Below, one piece after another: positions 9,066 through 16,959 of a stretch of 64,000 nucleotides of DNA. The translations under genes and the position numbers were made by a program. Source of the stretch: Chitinophagaceae bacterium (lineage in GTDB: Bacteria > Bacteroidota > Bacteroidia > Chitinophagales > Chitinophagaceae); NCBI GenBank assembly GCA_016720775.1, contig JADKJX010000003.1:62001-126000 (forward strand), given 5' to 3'. The notes below the pieces were generated by a model. The model saw only the letters and a program-made list of their open reading frames with translations. It searched no databases and was not told the DNA's origin. Within the stretch, counting starts at the first letter, position 1; each line of letters begins with the position of its first letter.

Positions 9066-9434
9066 ATGTTTAAGCGGATCACCGCCATATTATTACTCCT
9101 GGCCTTCTCGGCGCAAACCTTCAGCAGTCCCTTTGTTATGCTGGACTATTATGTGAATACAGCAGCGTATGCAAAGAACTGTATCAATAAGGCAAGGCCA
9201 AAAATGCATTGTAACGGCAAGTGCCAGATGATGAAAAAACTGCAGGAGGAAGAAAAGAAGGAGCAGCAGAACAACGAACAGCGGTCAGAAGTAAAGATAC
9301 AGGTCCTGTCATCCCATTCGAGTTTCTGCAGCATTCCCCCCGTGAAGTTTATTACGTTGAGAAAAATAAATTCCGAAAGAAAATACCCGTTATCCGACAT
9401 TTCCTATTCCTTCTTCCACCCGCCACAGGTATAG
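9066..9434 (+). CDS. small secreted Cys-containing protein of copper-type clusters
   Basis: A 122-residue protein with a signal peptide (residues 1-20) and a short conserved-looking section CINKARPKMHCNGKCQM (about 39-55) with three cysteines and a histidine. A charged Lys/Glu/Gln stretch follows, then a low-complexity tail. I know of similar short proteins in Bacteroidota near copper and TonB genes, but no function is established that I can name. The Cys/His cluster suggests metal binding (inference). It opens the cluster leading to the MbnP/MbnH pair, though a 200-base gap separates it from MbnP. Confidence 0.65.
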   Translation: MFKRITAILLLLAFSAQTFSSPFVMLDYYVNTAAYAKNCINKARPKMHCNGKCQMMKKLQEEEKKEQQNNEQRSEVKIQVLSSHSSFCSIPPVKFITLRKINSERKYPLSDISYSFFHPPQV

Positions 9435-9635
9435 TCTTCCCCTCTTATTTAATTTCCTGATCATTAAATGCAGCATTCCTTCATGCAACCCGATTGTTGT
9501 GTGATGCACGATGGCTGCAGGTACCTGCCTGGTTATGTTTTGCCAAACCTGTGCAGGGGAATGTACTGATCATTTTGCCGATGCCGGCATTGACAGTATT
9601 GCTCAATAATTGTAAACACGTATAAAAAATAAAAA

Positions 9636-10430
9636 ATGAAGAAATTTTTAAGCATTGCGGTATTAAGTACTATCCTGCTTTCATCCTGTAAAAAAGACTC
9701 AACACCGGAATACGACCCCAATGTAAAGGCCGACCTGTCTGTAGAGTTTGATAATATAGCCGGCACAGCCGACCTGCAGTTAAATACCGGTAACTACACC
9801 AATGCGGCTGGTGAAAGTTTTAAAGTAACAAAGCTGAAATATTATGTAAGCAATTTTAAACTTACAAATGCAAATGGTACCGTTTATACCGTGCCGCAGA
9901 ACGACAGCTATTTTTTAATTGATGAAAGCGACCCCGCCACCCACGAGGCAGAATTAAGCGTACCCGAGGGAGAATATACAAGCGTAAGTTTTGTACTGGG
10001 AGTTGACAGTCTCCGCAATACAATGGATGTTAGTCAGCGTACCGGGGTATTAGACGTAAGCGGTGCAGCTGCCGATATGTACTGGAGCTGGAACAGCGGG
10101 TATATCTTCTTTAAGATGGATGGCACTTCGCCTTCAATTCCGGCCATGGGTGGTGTTTTTCAATACCATGTTGGCGGCTTTGGCGGCTACAGCTCCCCAC
10201 AGCCCAATAATTTAAAGACGATCACGCTGGATCTTACGGCCCGGGGTACGCCAAAAGTAAAAGCCAGTAAATCAACCAATATTCATTTGATGGTTGATAT
10301 CCTGAAAGCGTTAGGCGGTACCACCACTATGAGTTTTGCCACAATAGCAATGATACATTCTGCAGCGCCCGGTACGCCAGTTGCCAATAATTATACTAAT
10401 ATGATAAGGCACGATCATACCGAAAACTGA
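9636..10430 (+). CDS. MbnP-like copper-binding lipoprotein
   Basis: A 264-residue lipoprotein (lipobox STILLSSC, Cys18, followed by KKDS). It matches the MbnP family: KLKYYVSNFKL (66-76), the central VPEGEYTSVSFVLGVD (109-124), the aromatic motif YWSWNSGYIFFKMDG (149-163) and FQYHVGG (175-181). In characterised MbnP a tryptophan is oxidised to kynurenine by the di-heme enzyme MbnH, and the modified residue helps bind copper. Here W150 and W152 sit in the conserved aromatic motif, and H103, H178 and a late His are candidate ligands (inference). The MbnH-like gene follows after 5 bases, a strong functional link. There are no methanobactin biosynthesis genes nearby. Confidence 0.85.
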   Translation: MKKFLSIAVLSTILLSSCKKDSTPEYDPNVKADLSVEFDNIAGTADLQLNTGNYTNAAGESFKVTKLKYYVSNFKLTNANGTVYTVPQNDSYFLIDESDPATHEAELSVPEGEYTSVSFVLGVDSLRNTMDVSQRTGVLDVSGAAADMYWSWNSGYIFFKMDGTSPSIPAMGGVFQYHVGGFGGYSSPQPNNLKTITLDLTARGTPKVKASKSTNIHLMVDILKALGGTTTMSFATIAMIHSAAPGTPVANNYTNMIRHDHTEN

Positions 10431-10435
10431 TTACT

Positions 10436-11476
10436 ATGAACCGTAAATACTGGTTATTCATCATCTTCTTTCTGGCGGGCATTTATGCCTGTCAGAAAGA
10501 AGTTACCGATACAATTCCGGCTCCGTTTGTGGGTTTTCAAAAGCCAACAAATTTTCCCGAACCCGTTTATCATTTTAATACCAATACAGTTACCAAAGAT
10601 GGTTTTGAACTGGGCAGGAAATTGTTTTACGAAACCATGCTGTCGGCCAACAATACCATCAGTTGCGGAAGTTGTCATATTCAGACCGCTGCTTTTACTC
10701 ACCATGGGCATACGGTAAGCCACGGTATTTTCGACAGGATGGGTACCCGCAATTCTCCGCCCATCATGAACCTTGCATGGAACAGCAGCTTTATGTGGGA
10801 TGGCGGAATTGCCGACCTGGACCTGCAAGCTGTTGCACCTATTACCAACCACCTGGAAATGGATGAAACCATGCCGAATGTTTTAAACAAACTGCGCAGT
10901 TCGCCGCAGTACCCGGCATTATTTAAGAAAGCATACGGGTCGGAGGATATTACCACCACAGCGTTCTTAAAATCTTTATCGCAGTTCATGGCAATGTGTG
11001 TAAGCAGCAACAGCAAGTACGACAGTGTTATGCGCCACCAGGGCAATGCAACATTTACAGCCGATGAACTTGCCGGTCGGGAACTGGTAAAACAGAAATG
11101 CGGAAACTGTCACCAGGAACCTTTGTTTACCGACAACAGTTTCAGGAACAATGGCCTGGCAATAAGTATGGTGAATGATGAAGGCAGATACCTGGTAACA
11201 CAGAACAGCGCAGACCGGTACAGGTTTAAAGTACCAAGCCTGCGCAACCTGGCTTATACGGCGCCTTATATGCACGATGGCAGGCTGCTGACCTTAAGTG
11301 CGGTGCTTGATCATTACACAACACAGGTGCAAAACACACCTAATCTCGATCCGCTGCTTCAGCAAAACAGCACATTGGGCATTCCGCTTACAGCCGAAGA
11401 AAAAACCAGGATCACAGCATTCTTAAATACCCTGAATGACAGGTCGTTTTTATTTGATAAACGCCTATCGGACTAA
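10436..11476 (+). CDS. MbnH/MauG-like di-heme cytochrome c peroxidase-family enzyme
   Basis: A 346-residue lipoprotein (lipobox AGIYAC, Cys19) with two c-type heme motifs, C77-x-x-C80-H81 (CGSCH) and C222-x-x-C225-H226 (CGNCH). The fold is that of bacterial cytochrome c peroxidases. It has KVPSLRNLAYTAPYMHDGR (265-283), followed by LDHY with Y294, placed where MauG-type enzymes have a Tyr heme ligand instead of the Met of true peroxidases (inference by position). Together with the preceding MbnP gene this supports an MbnH role: oxidation of a Trp of MbnP to kynurenine. An ordinary peroxidase remains possible. Confidence 0.85.
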   Translation: MNRKYWLFIIFFLAGIYACQKEVTDTIPAPFVGFQKPTNFPEPVYHFNTNTVTKDGFELGRKLFYETMLSANNTISCGSCHIQTAAFTHHGHTVSHGIFDRMGTRNSPPIMNLAWNSSFMWDGGIADLDLQAVAPITNHLEMDETMPNVLNKLRSSPQYPALFKKAYGSEDITTTAFLKSLSQFMAMCVSSNSKYDSVMRHQGNATFTADELAGRELVKQKCGNCHQEPLFTDNSFRNNGLAISMVNDEGRYLVTQNSADRYRFKVPSLRNLAYTAPYMHDGRLLTLSAVLDHYTTQVQNTPNLDPLLQQNSTLGIPLTAEEKTRITAFLNTLNDRSFLFDKRLSD

Positions 11477-11488
11477 TAAAAAATCATT

Positions 11489-12409
11489 ATGAAAAAAATA
11501 ACTGTGCTGGTGATTACCCTTTTCTTTATTGCAGAAGCCAATGCATGTGATATATGTGGTTGCGGCGTAGGAAGTTATTACATCGGGATATTGCCGGAAT
11601 TTCATAAACATATTTTTGGTTTCCGGTACCGGTTTAATTCCTTAACAACGCATATCGGGGCCGGCGGAACTACAACCTACCTCACATCTGCAGAAAGATA
11701 CCAGACAATGGAATTGTGGGCAGGTTGGAATATCGGGAAAAGGTTCCGGGTGATGGCAGCAGTTCCTTATGCTTTTAATGAACGGGAAAACCAGGGTACC
11801 ACTCATTCAAAAAACGGGCTGGGTGATATTTCATTTACCGGTTATTACCAGGCATTGAATAGCAAACGGATGATCATGTCGGGGAAAATGATGGTTCAGT
11901 CCTTATGGATAGGGGCGGGCGTAAAACTGCCTACGGGAAAATATACGCCGTCTGATAAACTGAATATTTCACAAAACACCAACCTGTTTCAGTTGGGCAC
12001 GGCCAGCTACGATTTTTCGTTAAATGCCATTTATGACCTGCGCATACAGGATGCAGGACTGAATATTTCAGCAGGGTATAAAATAACCACATCCAATAAA
12101 TACGGGTACAGTTACGGAAACAAGCTGAACACAACTGCCCAGGTCTATTACAAATGGCGGATCAAAAACAAATTCACCATTGCCCCCAATGCAGGCATCC
12201 TGTACGAAAATTCAAAAAAGGATATTGATAATAAGATCATGGTAGACGTTTCCGGGGGAAACCTGCTGATGGGATCACTTGGGATTGAAACAACATTTAA
12301 AAAAATATCCCTTGGAGCTAACTGGCAAACACCTTTGTCTCAGAACCTGGCCAATGGTTTTGTAAAAGCCAATAACCGGATGATGGTGCATATTTCTTTT
12401 CTCTTATAA
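11489..12409 (+). CDS. outer-membrane transporter-like protein with N-terminal CDICGCG
   Basis: A 306-residue exported protein. After a signal peptide (residues 1-19) the mature N-terminus begins CDICGCGVGSYYIGILP, so three cysteines lie at the processing site. The remainder alternates hydrophobic and aromatic residues and ends in ISFLL, as expected for an outer-membrane beta-barrel. It is 12 bases behind the MbnH-like gene, so it is probably the channel or metal-handling barrel of the same operon. No specific transport function is known to me. The Cys motif could bind copper, or the first Cys could be lipidated (the preceding residues AEANA make a weak lipobox). Confidence 0.65.
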   Translation: MKKITVLVITLFFIAEANACDICGCGVGSYYIGILPEFHKHIFGFRYRFNSLTTHIGAGGTTTYLTSAERYQTMELWAGWNIGKRFRVMAAVPYAFNERENQGTTHSKNGLGDISFTGYYQALNSKRMIMSGKMMVQSLWIGAGVKLPTGKYTPSDKLNISQNTNLFQLGTASYDFSLNAIYDLRIQDAGLNISAGYKITTSNKYGYSYGNKLNTTAQVYYKWRIKNKFTIAPNAGILYENSKKDIDNKIMVDVSGGNLLMGSLGIETTFKKISLGANWQTPLSQNLANGFVKANNRMMVHISFLL

Positions 12410-12431
12410 GGGATAACAAAACATTTAAAAA

Positions 12432-12728
12432 ATGAAACAACTGCTAAAATTGGTACAGGGTAAACTGAAAACCTGGTATTATTACCAGGAACTGAAAGAA
12501 ATAAGCTTTGCATCAGCTCTTATTACCGCTGTGTGGTTCCTTTACAATTCCGGAGAAGAAATATTCCGGTGGATGCTTACCGAAACCGGCCGGATGTATG
12601 TGGTGTTTTTTATGGCCGGGATTGTGATAAGCATTACCATAAAAATATATTACCGGGTAATGGTTATTAAGTACCACGAAAAGGATACCCATATCGAATT
12701 ATTCAAAGAATTGGAATCAAACAGATAA
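12432..12728 (+). CDS. small two-helix membrane protein of the MbnP cluster
   Basis: A 98-residue protein with two hydrophobic segments (about 26-42 and 56-73) and charged termini. I do not recognise a family. It sits between the CDICGCG barrel gene (22-base gap) and the YHS lipoprotein (4-base gap) and is evidently in the same operon. The frame is open and codon use resembles its neighbours. Confidence 0.6.
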   Translation: MKQLLKLVQGKLKTWYYYQELKEISFASALITAVWFLYNSGEEIFRWMLTETGRMYVVFFMAGIVISITIKIYYRVMVIKYHEKDTHIELFKELESNR

Positions 12729-12732
12729 CACG

Positions 12733-13017
12733 ATGAAAAAAATACCTGCATACTTTTTACTGATCATTACTGCCTGTAACCAACCAGAACAAAAGCAGGA
12801 GCCGGTAATGCCGCCCATGGCGGTCAAAACAGATTCGGCAAAAACGAAACTCAAAAACCTGGCCTTCGATTCCAAAACAGACCTGGTATGCGGCATGCCT
12901 GTAAAGGCAGGAGTTGAAGATACCGCCCATTATAAAGGAAAAGTATACGGTTTCTGCGCAAAAGAATGTAAGGAAGAGTTTTTAAAAGATCCGCAACAAT
13001 ATTTAACCGCTAAATAA
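12733..13017 (+). CDS. YHS-domain lipoprotein
   Basis: A 94-residue lipoprotein (lipobox LIITAC, Cys15) with a YHS domain at residues 48-92: DLVCGMPVKAG with C53, then YGFCAKECKEEFLKDPQQYL with C75 and C79. YHS domains occur in copper and heavy-metal proteins, for example at the ends of copper ATPases, and bind metal through these cysteines. The position in the MbnP/MbnH operon fits a periplasmic copper-binding role (inference). Confidence 0.8.
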   Translation: MKKIPAYFLLIITACNQPEQKQEPVMPPMAVKTDSAKTKLKNLAFDSKTDLVCGMPVKAGVEDTAHYKGKVYGFCAKECKEEFLKDPQQYLTAK

Positions 13018-13023
13018 TAACAA

Positions 13024-13419
13024 ATGAAAACAAAGATCATGCTGCTGGCAGTGATGCTGCTGACAGGAATTACGGCAATGTATGCCCAAAACACAAAACC
13101 GGAGTGGAAAGAACTGAAAACCTTTCATTCTTTTATGTCATCTACTTTTCACCCTGCGGAGGAAGGTAATTTTGCTCCGTTAAAGGAAAAAGCAGACAGC
13201 CTTTTACTGGCTGCAAAAAGCTGGCAGGCAGCGCCCATACCGGCTGATTTTAAACCCGCAGAAACAAAGGCGGCGCTGGAAAAACTGGTTGTGCAATGTA
13301 CGGCAGTAAAAAAAGCTGTGGATGCAAAGGCTTCCAATGAAATGCTGATGAAGCAGATCACAGAAGCGCATAACGTTTTTCATACTATAGTTGGGGAATG
13401 CCGGAAGACTGAAGAATAA
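13024..13419 (+). CDS. secreted helical protein of the MbnP cluster
   Basis: A 131-residue protein with a signal peptide (residues 1-21, TAMYAQ). The mature part is almost wholly helical, with spaced His (HSFMSSTFHP, EAHNVFHTIVGEC) and two Cys, resembling a four-helix bundle such as cytochrome b562-like or metal-sensor bundles. I do not recognise a named family. The His on the first and last helices could bind metal (inference). It is the last gene of the operon: a strong terminator follows at 13440. Confidence 0.6.
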   Translation: MKTKIMLLAVMLLTGITAMYAQNTKPEWKELKTFHSFMSSTFHPAEEGNFAPLKEKADSLLLAAKSWQAAPIPADFKPAETKAALEKLVVQCTAVKKAVDAKASNEMLMKQITEAHNVFHTIVGECRKTEE

Positions 13420-13439
13420 TTCTGTCTTAAATAATTTTA

Positions 13440-13471
13440 AAAGCCGCTGCCATGCAGCGGCTTTCTTATTT
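13440..13471 (+). terminator. rho-independent terminator of the MbnP cluster
   Basis: A perfect 11-base stem AAAGCCGCTGC / GCAGCGGCTTT with the loop CAT, followed by a T-rich tract (CTTATTTTTT). It ends the operon and insulates the cobalamin riboswitch downstream. Confidence 0.88.
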
Positions 13472-13524
13472 TTTCACATCAGTTGAATATCTTTTTAGCC
13501 AGCAATTATTATCTACATTACATT

Positions 13525-13725
13525 TGCAGCAGATCTGGTTCTCCCGCTTCAGGCGGGGGATTAAAAGGGAATCCCGTTCAATTCGGGAGCTATCCCCGTA
13601 GCTGTAAAGGCCTCCCTAAATCCCTCCAAAGGAGGGGCCGTAGGAGTAAAATTCTTCAGACCACTGTTCCGCTTAAGGCGGGATGGGAAGGTAAAGCCTA
13701 AGCCAGAAGACCTGCCTGGTCCATC
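13525..13725 (+). promoter_or_regulatory. cobalamin riboswitch (with inserted palindromic repeat)
   Basis: The core elements appear in order: GGGAATCCCG (from 13568), GGGAGCTATCCCCGTAGCTGTAA (13585-13607), CCACTG (13651-13656), GGGAAGG (about 13685-13691) and the B12 box AGCCAGAAGACCTGCC (13701-13716). They are followed within 120 bases by the ATG of a BtuB-like receptor at 13836, the expected target. Adenosyl- or methylcobalamin binding should shut down receptor expression. The region 13609-13639 is a copy of the palindromic repeat, placed in the peripheral variable stem between the GTAGCTGTAA and CCACTG blocks; core positions look intact. The rest of the gap 13420-13835 shows only the terminator and this element. 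Ends are approximate. Confidence 0.9.
13609..13639. repeat. palindromic repeat copy inside the riboswitch
   Basis: GGCCTCCCTAAATCCCTCC followed by AAAGGAGGGGCC. The layout GCCnCCCTAAATCtCCTnn...GGAGTAAAATT is shared with the intergenic copy at 45670-45721, including the trailing GGAGTAAAATT at 13643-13653. The CCCTCC-AAA-GGAGGG hairpin would extend a riboswitch stem. Confidence 0.75.
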
Positions 13726-13835
13726 AACAATCATTCAACGCTTTCGGGTGAAAGGCAGGAAATGTAACGGCTTAACGGCTTTTATATCTCTATCTTTTTT
13801 TTCCAGGAAGCAGTCACAAAAAAATTTTTCAAACA

Positions 13836-15767
13836 ATGAAAAAGAAAATTTTTATTGCGGCTGCTGTTTTATTCAGCAGTTCCCTGTACGCACAAAAAGA
13901 CAGTACAAAAATTCTGGATGAAGTGGTTATAACAGCCACTAAAAATCCCATCAAACAATCGCAGACGGGTAAAGTAATTGCCGTTATCAGCAAAGAACAG
14001 ATCGAATGCAGCAGTGGCAAGTCGGTTGCCCAGGTGTTGAACGAACAGGCCGGCATTACTATCAACGGCGCATATAATGCAGCAGGCAGCGTGCAAACGG
14101 TTTTTATGAGAGGTGGGTCATCCGGAAGAACACTGGTATTGCTTGACGGCATCCCGGTCAGTGATCCATCCATGATCAACAGCGAATTTGACCTGAACAT
14201 ATTTTCCATTACGGATGTGGAACGAATAGAGATATGTAAGGGCGCTCAGTCTACTTTATATGGCAGCGATGCAATAGCCGGAGTCATCAATATCATCACC
14301 GTAAAAAAAGATGTAAAGAAACCTGTTAATGTAAAAGCAACGCTGGCATTTGGCAATACGAATACGGTTCGGGGAAACCTTCAACTGTATGGCAAAGCGG
14401 GCAAGCTGACCTATACCGCCCGTTATGCAAAACTTAAAACCAATGGGTTTTCTTCGGCTTACGACAGTACCGGGAATGGTGATTTTGATAAAGACGGATA
14501 CAACGGCGATGTGTTCAATGCAGCCGTTCAATACCAGTTGATACCATCTTTGCAACTGAAGACATTTGTACAATACAGCACGTACCGGGCAAATATTGAT
14601 GCCGGAATTTTTGCAGATGAAAATGATTATTTCATCCGAAATAATAACCTTAGTTCAGGCGTTGGGGCATACTTTAAAAAAGGGATCGTAAGCATTACGG
14701 CGAATTATCAATACGGCGAAGTAAAAAGAAAATACCTGAATGACAGCCTCGACAGGCCGGGGTTTACAACCTACGAGGATAATAAATACAACGGACGTAC
14801 ACAGTATGTGGAATTGTACGGCAGTGTTGAAGCAGCAAAATGGCTGGCTGTTCTTGTTGGCGCAGATCACCGGCGGGCCAATATGCATCAAAAATATTAT
14901 TCTGAGAGTTTCTTTGGCCCTTATGACCCTCCGGCATTCGACAGTTCTTTGCATCAAACATCTTTTTATGCTTCCCTGTTCTTCAGTGCACTCAATAAAA
15001 AATTAAATGTGGAGCTGGGTGGAAGAACCAATAACCATTCCCGCTATGGCAGCAATGCTACGTACACATTTAACCCTTCGTACAACATCAGTGAGAACTG
15101 GCGGGTATTTGCAAGCATCGCTTCCGGGTACAAGGCGCCATCCATTTACCAGGTGTTTGATCAATACAGCGGCAACACCGACCTGCAGCCTGAAAGATCA
15201 ACCAACTACGAAACAGGCATTCAGCAAACACATGAAAAGATCAGCAGCCGTATTGTTTATTTTCACCGGGACATAAAGAACGGGATCGACTACGACTATG
15301 TTAATTTTAAATATTTCAATTTTGTAAAACAGAAAGTTGATGGACTTGAGCTTGAACTTTCGGCAAGGCCGGTTAAAAACCTGGATATTTCTGCCAATTA
15401 TACGTTGATAACAGGAGAGGAACATACACAGAGCAGGAAATCAACTCACGACACTTCATACTCCTATTTGTTGCGCCGGCCAAAGCACAGCTTCAACCTG
15501 AACATCGGCTACCTGTTCACTAAAGGACTGTATGCAAGCATCGGCGCTAAAAGGGTAAGCGACCGGTATGATGTTGGAGGATATCAGAAAGAGGATATAT
15601 TGCTTGATAGTTATTTCCTGTTAAGTGCGTATGCAGAATATAAATGCAAGAGTCATTTAAAATTCTTTGCAGATGCACAAAACATAACCAACAGAAAATT
15701 CTTCGACCTGCGGGGATATAATTCCATTCCTTTTATGGTGAATGGAGGAGTTACATTTACCTGGTAA
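13836..15767 (+). CDS. btuB: TonB-dependent vitamin B12 receptor, BtuB-like
   Basis: A 643-residue TonB-dependent receptor. It has a signal peptide (residues 1-19), a TonB-box/plug start KILDEVVITATKNP (25-38), a plug domain with VFMRGGSSGRTLVLLDGIPVSDP (about 89-111) and ERIEICKGAQSTLYGSDAIAGVINI (about 129-153), then a 22-strand-type barrel ending in an aromatic strand (VNGGVTFTW). Placement directly below a cobalamin riboswitch identifies the substrate as a corrinoid with good confidence. Downstream corrinoid transport genes (btuFCD) are not in the window; instead a small CWC protein follows. Confidence 0.9.
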   Translation: MKKKIFIAAAVLFSSSLYAQKDSTKILDEVVITATKNPIKQSQTGKVIAVISKEQIECSSGKSVAQVLNEQAGITINGAYNAAGSVQTVFMRGGSSGRTLVLLDGIPVSDPSMINSEFDLNIFSITDVERIEICKGAQSTLYGSDAIAGVINIITVKKDVKKPVNVKATLAFGNTNTVRGNLQLYGKAGKLTYTARYAKLKTNGFSSAYDSTGNGDFDKDGYNGDVFNAAVQYQLIPSLQLKTFVQYSTYRANIDAGIFADENDYFIRNNNLSSGVGAYFKKGIVSITANYQYGEVKRKYLNDSLDRPGFTTYEDNKYNGRTQYVELYGSVEAAKWLAVLVGADHRRANMHQKYYSESFFGPYDPPAFDSSLHQTSFYASLFFSALNKKLNVELGGRTNNHSRYGSNATYTFNPSYNISENWRVFASIASGYKAPSIYQVFDQYSGNTDLQPERSTNYETGIQQTHEKISSRIVYFHRDIKNGIDYDYVNFKYFNFVKQKVDGLELELSARPVKNLDISANYTLITGEEHTQSRKSTHDTSYSYLLRRPKHSFNLNIGYLFTKGLYASIGAKRVSDRYDVGGYQKEDILLDSYFLLSAYAEYKCKSHLKFFADAQNITNRKFFDLRGYNSIPFMVNGGVTFTW

Positions 15768-15825
15768 AAATATTGATAATGGATTGGTATAAATTGCCAA
15801 TCCAGGATCTCCTAAAAAATGCTGC

Positions 15826-16047
15826 ATGCATAAACATGAAACAAAAAACTGTCCCCGCTGCCATTCATCTTTTGAATGCAAAGCGGGCAGCATTACACAA
15901 TGCCAGTGCAGCGCCATCAATTTATCTGCAGAAGAACGGGTTTATGTTGAATCGAAGTTTAAGGATTGTCTTTGCATCAACTGCCTTGCTTTTCTTCAGA
16001 AAGAATATGCCGTTTTTAAAGAAGTACCTGTTTATAAACAGGCATAA
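15826..16047 (+). CDS. cysteine-rich CWC family protein
   Basis: A 73-residue protein with nine cysteines in the CWC pattern: C-P-R-C-H-S-S-F-E-C near the N-terminus, CQC, and CLCINCL near residue 49. It belongs to the small cysteine-rich CWC family, likely zinc-binding, of unknown function. It often appears next to cobalamin-related genes in this phylum, and here it follows the BtuB-like gene by about 60 bases. The ATG at 15826 starts MHKHETKNCPRC. Confidence 0.8.
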   Translation: MHKHETKNCPRCHSSFECKAGSITQCQCSAINLSAEERVYVESKFKDCLCINCLAFLQKEYAVFKEVPVYKQA

Positions 16048-16070
16048 TCTCCACTTTGTTTTTAGCTGAC

Positions 16071-16078
16071 TATCTTTG
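16071..16078 (+). promoter_or_regulatory. -7 promoter box (TATCTTTG) of marC
   Basis: An exact TAnnTTTG match 14 bases before the ATG at 16093. No clear TTTG lies at 19-21 bases upstream, so only the -7 element is supported. Confidence 0.45.
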
Positions 16079-16092
16079 CAAAAATAAACGGA

Positions 16093-16683
16093 ATGACACT
16101 TGACAACCTGTCGGCCAAAGAGATACTTACCATTTCCTTTACGCTTTTTGCGGTAATTGATATGGTTGGTAACATTCCTGTGCTGGCATCGTTGCGGGCT
16201 AAAATGGGGGGTGAGATCAGGTCGTTGCAGGCAACACTTGCTTCGGGTAGTTTAATGATATTATTCCTGCTGGTTGGACAGCAGTTCCTGAACATACTCG
16301 GGCTGGATGTGCAATCCTTTGCCGTTGCCGGAAGCATTGTAATATTCATCATCGGGCTGGAGATGGTGCTGGGCCTTGAGTTTTTTAAGCAGGATGGCAA
16401 CCCAAAAAGCGGGAGTGTGGTTCCCATCGCATTTCCCTTAATTGCCGGATCGGGTACCCTTACCACCATCATGAGTTTAAAAGCGAACTATAATGATGTT
16501 AATATTTTCATCGGTATCCTGGTCAACTGTATTTTCATCTACCTGGTTTTACGATCGCTCAAATGGATAGAAAAAATGCTCGGCTCCAACGGAATGGTGG
16601 TCATTAGAAAATTTTTTGGCGTAATATTGCTCGCCATAGCGGTAAAAATATTCGGTAGTAACTTCTCACATCTGGGAAAATGA
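16093..16683 (+). CDS. MarC family integral membrane protein
   Basis: A 196-residue protein with about six hydrophobic helices. Family hallmarks are FTLFAVIDMVGNIPVLASL (residues 16-34) and PLIAGSGTLTTIMSLK (115-130), matching the MarC/UPF0056 family of inner-membrane proteins (related to YhgN/SnatA-like transporters). SnatA members move small neutral amino acids, but most members have no proven substrate. It is a single gene with its own -7 box. Confidence 0.88.
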   Translation: MTLDNLSAKEILTISFTLFAVIDMVGNIPVLASLRAKMGGEIRSLQATLASGSLMILFLLVGQQFLNILGLDVQSFAVAGSIVIFIIGLEMVLGLEFFKQDGNPKSGSVVPIAFPLIAGSGTLTTIMSLKANYNDVNIFIGILVNCIFIYLVLRSLKWIEKMLGSNGMVVIRKFFGVILLAIAVKIFGSNFSHLGK

Positions 16684-16701
16684 TGATGTTAACACGTTAA
16701 A

Positions 16702-16795
16702 TGGTTTATTAGTTAATTCGTGTAAGGGTTTAAAAAGTGATGGGTCTTTATAATAAGTGAAGCACCTACCAATTAATGGATTAACTAATAAACCA
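16702..16795. repeat. 16-base inverted repeat between marC and tRNA-Arg
   Basis: GGTTTATTAGTTAAT at 16703-16717 is perfectly complementary to ATTAACTAATAAACC at 16780-16794, extended by one T-A pair outside, with a loop of about 62 bases. It is A/T-rich and lacks a T tract after the second arm, so it is not a standard terminator. Confidence 0.5.
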
Positions 16796-16816
16796 ATTAA
16801 CCGGCAAACTACCTCC

Positions 16817-16888
16817 GGCCTTGTAGTACAATGGATAGTATAAGAGTTTCCGAAGCTCCAGATCCAGGTTCGATTCCTGGCGAGGCCA
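16817..16888 (+). tRNA. tRNA-Arg (anticodon CCG)
   Basis: The acceptor arms GGCCTTG / CGAGGCC pair over seven bases (one G-T). The D arm GTACAATGGATAGTA, anticodon loop TTCCGAA with anticodon CCG, and T arm CCAGGTTCGATTCCTGG are all present. The discriminator is A at 16888 and CCA is not encoded. The anticodon stem has one A-C mismatch at its base. A rho-independent terminator follows at 16901. Confidence 0.9.
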
Positions 16889-16900
16889 CAATCTAATTAA

Positions 16901-16928
16901 AGCTCCTGGTAAAGCAGGGGCTTTTTTT
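16901..16928 (+). terminator. terminator after tRNA-Arg
   Basis: Stem AGCTCCTG / CAGGGGCT with a 6-base loop, followed by seven T residues (16922-16928). Confidence 0.85.
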
Positions 16929-16959
16929 ATTTGCGGTAAAAAAATACCTTAGATGTCTT

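Noticed and set aside
9221..9460. Alternative frame overlapping the small Cys protein gene
   Set aside because: It lacks a signal peptide and has odd composition, whereas the frame at 9066 has a clean signal peptide and a Cys/His motif.
9517..9528. Perfect palindrome GCAGGTACCTGC in the gap before the MbnP gene
   Set aside because: A single 12-base palindrome, no -7 box beside it and no second copy seen; it may be chance.
10436..11476. Ordinary cytochrome c peroxidase of the peroxide defence
   Set aside because: Kept as an alternative, but the adjacent MbnP gene and the Tyr294 position favour an MbnH/MauG-type role.
13483..13701. Open frame across the cobalamin riboswitch
   Set aside because: The region is a structured regulatory RNA and the translated product is low-complexity.
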